DNA from: Candidatus Lindowiibacteriota bacterium
GTDB taxonomy: Bacteria > Lindowbacteria > 2-12-FULL-62-27
Length of the DNA stretch: 11,035 bases
Assembly (NCBI GenBank): GCA_023249255.1
Contig: JAHFCY010000099.1
Coordinates: forward strand, 1 to 11,035
Direction: 5' to 3'
Shown here: one piece after another, positions 5,792-11,035 of the stretch
Position numbering within the stretch: the stretch's first letter is position 1
How the letters are laid out: every line of letters begins with the position of its first letter
Program-made: the position numbers and the translations under genes
The notes under the pieces: model-generated
What the model was told of the DNA's origin: nothing
What the model saw: only the letters and a program-made list of their open reading frames with translations
Database searches by the model: none

Positions 5792-7240
5792 ATGAAACAG
5801 GATCAACGGCAGTCGCCGTCCCGGGTGGTCATCTACGGCGCAGGGTCCGCAGGAGAGCTTGTGGTGGAGGGATTGTCGCGGCTTAAGGAGCCGTCGCTGA
5901 TAGCGGTCGCCTTTGTGGATGACGACCCGTCCAGGGCTGGGGGGACTTTGCACGGATTGCCGATCGAATGCGCCTCGGGATCGATCCGCGCGATTGTGGA
6001 AAAATACAAGGCTGATCGAGTGCTCATCGCGATTCCGTCGGCGCCGGGAAGGCGGATCCGCGAGATTCACAAGAAACTGTTCGATGAGGGTGTCCTTGCG
6101 TGGATCGTGCCGGGCGTCTACAGCATCGTGTCGAGCAACGAGCCGATCACGACGTTTCGAGAAATCAAACCTGAAGATTTTCTTCGCCGGCATCCGCGCG
6201 TTCTGGACAAGGGACGGATTCGACCCTTTTTACGGGGACAGCGTGTGCTGGTCACGGGCGCCGCGGGTACGATCGGCATGGAATTGGCCGGCCAACTTGC
6301 GGCGTTCGATCTCGAAGCGCTTGGATGCGCAGACCAATCCGAATACGGGATATATCGTCTGAAAGAAATATTTTCAGCCGAAGGAACGACCGCGCCGACG
6401 CGTCATTTTTTTCTCGCCGACCTGTCGCGCGAATCGGACGTGCAGGCGATTTTTGACGAATTTCGTCCGACGGTTGTATTTCATGCGGCCGCTTACAAAC
6501 ACGTCCGCCTGCTCGAGAGCGCGCCGCGCGCGGCAATCCTGAACAACATCGGATCGACCTATCATCTCGTCCAGTTCGCGCTCCAGCGGGATGTTCGAGC
6601 GTTTGTTCACATTTCGACCGACAAGGCCATTCAGCCGGTGTCGGTGATGGGTGCGACGAAGCGGGCAGGCGAAATCGTAGTGCAGGCGGCCCAGGTGGTT
6701 GATCCGGCCCGGAAATTTTTGTCGGTACGATTCGGAAATGTCCTCGGCAGTTCCGGCAGTGTATTTCCGAAATTCGTCGAACAGATCGAGCGCGGGGGGC
6801 CGGTCACGGTGTCCGATCCAGGGGCTCGCCGGTATTTCATGCTGACGTCGGAGGCTGTGGAGTTGGTGTTGTGGAGCGCCGCGGTCGGTTCCGGCGGAAA
6901 GATTTATCTTCTGGATCTTGGCGAGCCGGTGTACATCACCGAATTGGTGAACGACCTCATGCGGTTTATGGGCCGCCGCCCCGGCAGGGATATCGAGATT
7001 GTATATACGGGTCTTGAGCCGGGCGAAAAACTTCTCGAAGATTTTTCCGACGTCTCCGCGAAACAAATTGATGAGCATCTGCTTGAGGTCGAAAGCGATC
7101 TGCCGTCGCCGGATACCGTGGAATCGACGGTGGCCGTCCTCATGAACTCCGCCGTCGAAGGTGATATGATGTCGGCCTTGCTGGCGCTTCAGGACCTCGT
7201 TCCGGAATACAACCCCGATTTCGTTCAAGAAAAGCGGTAA
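5792..7240 (+). CDS. soluble CapD/WbpM-like nucleotide-sugar 4,6-dehydratase/epimerase
   Basis: A 482-residue protein with two Rossmann units. The first (residues 11-125, VVIYGAGSAGELVVEGL) is the CoA_binding_3-like domain that in full-length CapD/PglF/WbpM proteins follows the membrane segments. The second (151-about 440) is an extended SDR with GAAGTIG (156-162) for NAD(P), HISTDKA (273-279), and M286-x-x-x-K290 in place of the usual Y-x-x-x-K. That methionine is a known feature of the membrane-type UDP-GlcNAc 4,6-dehydratases. SVRFGNVLGSSGSV and GPVTVSDP are family signatures. There are no transmembrane helices before the first domain, so it should be cytosolic. Likely role: UDP-GlcNAc 4,6-dehydration for a surface glycan. 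The frame is open far upstream through the repeat, but family similarity begins at this ATG; the ribosome site is poor. Confidence 0.9.
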   Translation: MKQDQRQSPSRVVIYGAGSAGELVVEGLSRLKEPSLIAVAFVDDDPSRAGGTLHGLPIECASGSIRAIVEKYKADRVLIAIPSAPGRRIREIHKKLFDEGVLAWIVPGVYSIVSSNEPITTFREIKPEDFLRRHPRVLDKGRIRPFLRGQRVLVTGAAGTIGMELAGQLAAFDLEALGCADQSEYGIYRLKEIFSAEGTTAPTRHFFLADLSRESDVQAIFDEFRPTVVFHAAAYKHVRLLESAPRAAILNNIGSTYHLVQFALQRDVRAFVHISTDKAIQPVSVMGATKRAGEIVVQAAQVVDPARKFLSVRFGNVLGSSGSVFPKFVEQIERGGPVTVSDPGARRYFMLTSEAVELVLWSAAVGSGGKIYLLDLGEPVYITELVNDLMRFMGRRPGRDIEIVYTGLEPGEKLLEDFSDVSAKQIDEHLLEVESDLPSPDTVESTVAVLMNSAVEGDMMSALLALQDLVPEYNPDFVQEKR

Positions 7241-8488
7241 GTGTCTCCCTATATCCGGGAATTGAGAATCGGTTTCTTGAGATTTGCATCTGTAGTTTCC
7301 GTCCTGACCCTTTTTTTGTCCGTCCCGAACGCATTCGCGGAACCTCCATTCGCCGAAATTTCGGCATTGTTGAAACAAAATCAATTGAGGGAGGCCAGAA
7401 CTCTGATTGACACCTGCCTCGTGACTGCGGGAAACGACTGGGAAATGGCGTTTCGATTGGAATCGATGCGGGTGGAAAGTTATATACTGGGAACGTATTT
7501 CCCGAGCGCAGTCAATTCGTATCTGGACGCGACCAAATATTTTAAACACATGGCGAAGGATAAACGCGATTACCATAGCCCGGAATTGCAGAGATTTCGC
7601 AATGCGATATCCGACTTGGCGGTCGCGCGGTGCCTTGAAGTCGTGGGGTTCATCAGCAGGGACGAAATATTCGGCGACATGGATTCCATCTTCAATCAAA
7701 CGAACAGGGTCTTCAAGAATGCCGGGGATATTGTCGATGACAGAGCCCATTTCGCACGCCATGTGATGAACGCCCGCTGTCAACTAGAGATCGGTGACGC
7801 GGACAACGTGATCCGTATCTTAAATAAATCCATAAAAACCATCCCGGATCTGTACCGCAATGACCAGTCTTCTCCGTCGACCGACACGAACCTCGATAAA
7901 TGCGTCCGGGTGGGTTATTCGAGTCTCGTTCTCGCCTACATTCGGAAAAACGATGCTGCCGCCGCCAATACCGTGGCGAAAGAATATTTGACGATGGTCA
8001 ATCCAACGTATCGGCCCACCTTTGAATCGTGGTATCAGAAAGAAATCGCGTCGCAAAATGAGACAAATGCGTCGAAACACATTTTTGAACCCATCTGGGA
8101 CCGCGCATGCAAAGCGATCAATCACAACGAGGATGAGGCGTTCAAATCGCTGATGGATACGGCGTCGAAGCAGTACGTAAGTTTACCGGAAAAAATCAAA
8201 CGGGTGAAATATTCGATCGCCAATATGCGTCTGATCGAAATCAAGATGGATAAAACCGAAACCCGCGCACTCATGAAAGTCTTTATCTTGACGGAGGATT
8301 ACGTGGGTATCCAACATATTTACGAACCCCCGAGCTCATCCCGATTGTTGGCAGAACCCGAACTGGCGGCCGTGTACGACATCTACGACCACGGCACGCC
8401 CATGGTTGCGAGCGTTTACCGCCCGGTCAATGTACTGTTTCATTTCGACGGAACTGCATGGAAAATCGAACGAATGGATCTGCCCTGA
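7241..8488 (+). CDS. predicted secreted protein with helical repeats and a possible NTF2-like C-terminus
   Basis: A 415-residue protein of unknown function. The N-terminus has a basic stretch, a hydrophobic core about residues 15-28 and the site NAFA|EPP (cut after A33), a standard Sec signal peptide, so it is probably periplasmic. Residues about 38-260 look like paired amphipathic helices of TPR type (for example LLKQNQLREARTLIDTC). The last 140 residues begin EPIWDRACKAINHNEDEAFKSLM and end VNVLFHFDGTAWKIERM, a pattern like NTF2-like domains; this is only a fold guess. The GTG start follows the TAA of the upstream gene with no gap, which suggests translational coupling. A TTG at 7262 would give a more compact signal peptide. 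The adjacent dehydratase suggests a link to envelope glycan work, unproved. Confidence 0.75.
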   Translation: MSPYIRELRIGFLRFASVVSVLTLFLSVPNAFAEPPFAEISALLKQNQLREARTLIDTCLVTAGNDWEMAFRLESMRVESYILGTYFPSAVNSYLDATKYFKHMAKDKRDYHSPELQRFRNAISDLAVARCLEVVGFISRDEIFGDMDSIFNQTNRVFKNAGDIVDDRAHFARHVMNARCQLEIGDADNVIRILNKSIKTIPDLYRNDQSSPSTDTNLDKCVRVGYSSLVLAYIRKNDAAAANTVAKEYLTMVNPTYRPTFESWYQKEIASQNETNASKHIFEPIWDRACKAINHNEDEAFKSLMDTASKQYVSLPEKIKRVKYSIANMRLIEIKMDKTETRALMKVFILTEDYVGIQHIYEPPSSSRLLAEPELAAVYDIYDHGTPMVASVYRPVNVLFHFDGTAWKIERMDLP

Positions 8489-8540
8489 AAAATCAAGTTG
8501 GGCGCAGAATACCGTCCCGGTTGATCACTTCTCTCAATTT

Positions 8541-9773
8541 TCAGGAAAAGCGGTAACTTTCCCCCCAGAGCAGAATCTGATACGGCACGCGGCAGGATTG
8601 AAATTGCCGCGCGGCGTCCCGCAGGGATGTGCGGCCGCCAAGCGGGTAATGCGCGAGTTCGTTGATGTGGCCTGGGATGATCAGGCCGGCGTCCCCGTAT
8701 TTGAACAATATTTCCAGAACCTTTTCGTTCGGATATTTGGGTGAAACACCGTCGAATTTCGGAATGAGAATATCCGGCGGACGCGACCACACGAGCCGTT
8801 CGGCGTAATCGTGGTCGCCAGTGTGATAGATGCGCACGCCGCTGTCAGTCACGATTTCGTACGTGACGCACCGGACGTTTCGGCCCTGGTCGTAGACATG
8901 GTCGCCCCGCCGCGCATGGATCATCTGCCCGCGAAACGCCCGGGGTGAATCGTCCTCGATCGGCGCGACGCCGGGCATGAACCCGGCGAGGCCGGTGGCC
9001 GTCACGATGACCACTTTTTTGAGATCGATCATGTGTGCGATCAATTCCGGATCGGAGTGATCGCTGTGATTGTGGGTGACGATGAGCAGATCGAGGAGGC
9101 CCGCGAGCTGATAGGGAATGTCTTCGGGGATGTCCCACGCGAGGTTCCAGATGTGGCGGGCTGTGACGACATCGACACCGAAACAGAGCGTGGGAGTTTT
9201 AAAAATGTAACCGTGATTATAGATGTGCCAGATCTGGACGCCCTGCGTCACCCGGGTTTCCCTGATTTCGTCCAGCGCCTGACTCACGCGTTTGACAAAG
9301 AAATTCCGGATGGTCGAACTTCGGTTGACGTTCGGTTGTTGAAGGTAATCGTCGAGAAAACTCGTGCACATGTCGCGGATCCACGGATTGCCGCTTCCGG
9401 GCGGACTGTGGAGAAGCGACGTGTGGATGCCGTCGAGTTGCGCGGCCATGCCGGGTATGTCGGCCCACGTGTCAAAAAATGTCGCGGGGCCGTGTTTGTT
9501 CTGTGTTTTGTTGAAATTGAGCGGATCGTCGTAATACGTCTCGCCGTCTATGAGAAACCGGTATCGGTGCCGGCCCGGCGCGGCAACTTTGACCGGGTCC
9601 GATATCCACCATCCGTCCTCGTGACGCTTCAGCGGACATTCGCCCTTTTTCCATCCATTGAAACTGCCGACGGCATCGACCGTCCGGGCATCCGGTTTCC
9701 GGACAAAAAATGTGACGGTGTCGTCGCAAACGTAAGGCGACGTCTCGTGGCCGATCAGAAAGTCGGCGTCCAC
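8541..9773 (-). CDS. CBM48-like plus metallo-beta-lactamase-fold protein
   Basis: A 410-residue protein from the GTG at 9771-9773, which begins 1 nt after the cbiG stop. Residues about 18-85 form an AMPK/CBM48-type early-set domain (TVTFFVRKPDARTVDAVGSFNGW, WWISDPVKVAAPGRHRYRFLIDG), a fold that usually binds glycogen or starch. Residues about 175-395 form a metallo-beta-lactamase fold: H-x-H-x-D-H at 234-239 (HNHSDH), HTGDHD at 317-322 and PGH at 367-369 with the last metal histidine. The region 100-175 between them is helical and unassigned. The MBL part is probably a hydrolase, resembling UlaG/RomA-like or phospholipase-D-type enzymes; substrate unknown. The open frame extends back to 9866, but that part overlaps cbiG and lacks domain similarity. 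Co-transcription with cbiG is likely. Confidence 0.85.
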   Translation of the reverse strand: MDADFLIGHETSPYVCDDTVTFFVRKPDARTVDAVGSFNGWKKGECPLKRHEDGWWISDPVKVAAPGRHRYRFLIDGETYYDDPLNFNKTQNKHGPATFFDTWADIPGMAAQLDGIHTSLLHSPPGSGNPWIRDMCTSFLDDYLQQPNVNRSSTIRNFFVKRVSQALDEIRETRVTQGVQIWHIYNHGYIFKTPTLCFGVDVVTARHIWNLAWDIPEDIPYQLAGLLDLLIVTHNHSDHSDPELIAHMIDLKKVVIVTATGLAGFMPGVAPIEDDSPRAFRGQMIHARRGDHVYDQGRNVRCVTYEIVTDSGVRIYHTGDHDYAERLVWSRPPDILIPKFDGVSPKYPNEKVLEILFKYGDAGLIIPGHINELAHYPLGGRTSLRDAARQFQSCRVPYQILLWGESYRFS

Positions 9774-9774
9774 G

Positions 9775-10908
9775 TCAGAACGCGATTCGCGCGACCGCAA
9801 GCGTACAGCGCGAACCTTTGACTTTGGGAACGACGAGGTCGGCGGGGCCGCCGTCCGGGAGCGCATGTTCGGCGGCGAGAAGAGCGGCGGGCTCCGCTAC
9901 ACCGACGACGTTCAAATATTTTTCCGCGTAGGGGGACGGCGTGACAACGCGGTCCCGAAGGCCATTGAGTTCATCGCGGGTGAATGATTCGAATTCGAAC
10001 GCATATTTTTGGATAAATGCGACAAGTCCCGGCTCGGTTTCTTTGAGATCAACCGTGGCGATTTTACGGACAGATTTGATTGAAAGGTCGTTTGCTTCGA
10101 GCGTCGCGGCGACCAGCCGTTCGAGTTCCTCCACCGTGACGCCGGAATCACATCCCATGCCAAGACACAAAGATTTCGGCCGGTAGACCACGGTACGTCC
10201 GGCCAGATTGCCGAGTTCCTTCGGGATATTCATCGTGTCCGTCACGAGAAGGACCGCCGAAATCGTCCTGTCTGACATGGATTGAACTGATTCGAGAACG
10301 TGAATGTTGGCCGGAAGGGGTGTCGACCGCATCCACCAGTTTTTTTCACCGGTTTTCCGGATGAACGCGACCGGCTCCTCATTGACGACAGCGGCGCTCA
10401 CGGCGGTGACCGTCGAAAAATCATCGATCGTCCAGCCGAATTTTCGTCCGACGAGATCCACCGGAACCGTTTTGCCGACGTCGGACGCCGTCGTGACGAT
10501 GGGCGCCGCCCCAAGTTTATCGGCAATAATCTCAGCCATCTCATTTGCCCCTCCGAGATGTCCGGAGAGAACGCTGATAACGAATTTTCCGGCATCGTCG
10601 ACAACCAGCACCGCCGGATCGGTTTTCTTGTCTTTCAGGACAGGGGCGATCAGCCGGACGACGGCGCCAAGCGACACGAAAAAAACAAGGGTGGCGTATT
10701 CATTGAATATCCGTGCGATCAGATCTTTGAGCGTCTCTTCGTAAAAAACGGGCGTGACGGACAATGCGCCCTCCGAACATATCGCGGCGACGTCGTCTTT
10801 GAATTTGGGAGAAATATAAGAGTCGGCGTCGGGCATTTTGGAAACCAGATCGACGACCCGCCTCGCCCCGTGTTTGGTGATGGCGATGACGGCGAGGGGC
10901 CGTTTCAT
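9775..10908 (-). CDS. cbiG: cobalamin biosynthesis protein CbiG (cobalt-precorrin-5A hydrolase)
   Basis: A 377-residue cytosolic enzyme that opens the delta-lactone ring of cobalt-precorrin-5A and releases acetaldehyde in the anaerobic corrin route. The N-terminal domain (about 1-80) begins RPLAVIAITKHG. The middle domain holds VFFVSLGAVVRLIAPVLKDKKTDPAVLVVDD and LSGHLGGANEMAE (114-126). The C-terminal CobE/GbiG-like domain has LGMGCDSGVTVEELE and ends with GVAEPAALLAAEHA. Length fits full-length CbiG with all three parts. The ATG overlaps the stop of the upstream methyltransferase gene by 4 nt (ATGA), a clear sign of an operon, and the MBL gene follows directly. No cobalamin riboswitch is visible in the window; the operon starts outside it. 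Confidence 0.95.
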   Translation of the reverse strand: MKRPLAVIAITKHGARRVVDLVSKMPDADSYISPKFKDDVAAICSEGALSVTPVFYEETLKDLIARIFNEYATLVFFVSLGAVVRLIAPVLKDKKTDPAVLVVDDAGKFVISVLSGHLGGANEMAEIIADKLGAAPIVTTASDVGKTVPVDLVGRKFGWTIDDFSTVTAVSAAVVNEEPVAFIRKTGEKNWWMRSTPLPANIHVLESVQSMSDRTISAVLLVTDTMNIPKELGNLAGRTVVYRPKSLCLGMGCDSGVTVEELERLVAATLEANDLSIKSVRKIATVDLKETEPGLVAFIQKYAFEFESFTRDELNGLRDRVVTPSPYAEKYLNVVGVAEPAALLAAEHALPDGGPADLVVPKVKGSRCTLAVARIAF

Positions 10909-11035
10909 ATCGTCTTTTTCACAATGATCAGCGAGAGATAATTGACTTTCGATCCGCGAAGCGTCGTGATGTCCCGCACGATCCGCTCCTCGGCGCTTCC
11001 GACGCGTTCGACGAATACCGCGTGATTCAAAAGAC
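10905..11035 (-). CDS. precorrin-2 C20-methyltransferase-like gene, 3' end only
   Basis: Only the last 42 residues are inside the window. They read HAVFVERVGSAEERIVRDI and end VNYLSLIIVKKTI, then TGA at 10905-10907. The pattern of V-x-R-x-G...E-x-I-V-x-D-(I/L) followed by NYLSLIIV at the very end is typical of the C-terminus of tetrapyrrole methylases, most like CbiL/CobI (precorrin-2 C20-methyltransferase). It overlaps cbiG by 4 nt, which supports a corrin-pathway role. CbiF/CobM or CbiH would be alternatives; the catalytic part is beyond the edge, so I give no symbol. Confidence 0.7.
   Translation of the reverse strand, partial: LLNHAVFVERVGSAEERIVRDITTLRGSKVNYLSLIIVKKTI

Noticed and set aside
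6374-7783. Long open frame (469 codons) on the minus strand opposite the dehydratase and secreted-protein genes
   Set aside because: It is a mirror of the plus-strand genes in GC-biased codons; its translation is rich in R/H with no domain, while the plus strand shows clear SDR motifs.
8484-8546. CCTGAAAA ... TTTTCAGG inverted pair between the convergent genes as a bidirectional terminator
   Set aside because: The arms are short and A/T rich, the loop is over 40 nt, and no U tract follows.

Overview
The window is a stretch of moderately GC-rich bacterial chromosome. It carries two blocks of housekeeping and biosynthetic genes, separated by a decayed, mobile-DNA-rich island. Phylum cannot be assigned from the sequence alone. 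A predicted Sec signal peptide, anaerobic-type (CbiG) cobalamin genes and the metX/metY methionine route fit many uncultivated diderm lineages.

Left block (1-3240, all minus strand, transcribed right to left): metX (homoserine O-acetyltransferase), a small cupin protein, metY (O-acetylhomoserine sulfhydrylase) and the start of a CoA-binding-domain protein. The genes overlap or nearly abut and look like one operon. MetX and MetY together turn homoserine plus acetyl-CoA plus sulfide into homocysteine.

Middle island (about 3330-5750): two degraded genes lie here. One is a hypothetical protein interrupted by an in-frame TAG. The other is a remnant of a protein with an HsdR-N-like nuclease domain, carrying at least three frameshifts and an in-frame TAA. 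Between them is a roughly 90-bp palindromic, MITE-like element with 13-bp inverted ends that begin and end in TA. Next comes an IS200/RAYT-type tyrosine (Y1) transposase gene flanked by inverted copies of a 25-29 bp repeat. A third full copy of that repeat lies at the metX/cupin junction, and a degenerate half copy lies just upstream of metX. All four copies are oriented so that metX is bracketed in the same way as the transposase gene.

Right block: a plus-strand pair (5792-8488) encodes a soluble CapD/WbpM-like nucleotide-sugar dehydratase/epimerase and, starting directly after its stop codon, a predicted secreted helical-repeat protein. Convergent to these, on the minus strand, is a cobalamin set (10905-11035 and 9775-10908): the end of a precorrin-2 C20-methyltransferase-like gene, then cbiG, then an abutting gene for a protein that joins a CBM48-like domain to a metallo-beta-lactamase fold.

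The most unusual items are the repeat family and its relation to metX, the MITE-like palindrome that supplies the stop codon of a nuclease pseudogene, and the CBM48-MBL protein beside cobalamin genes.
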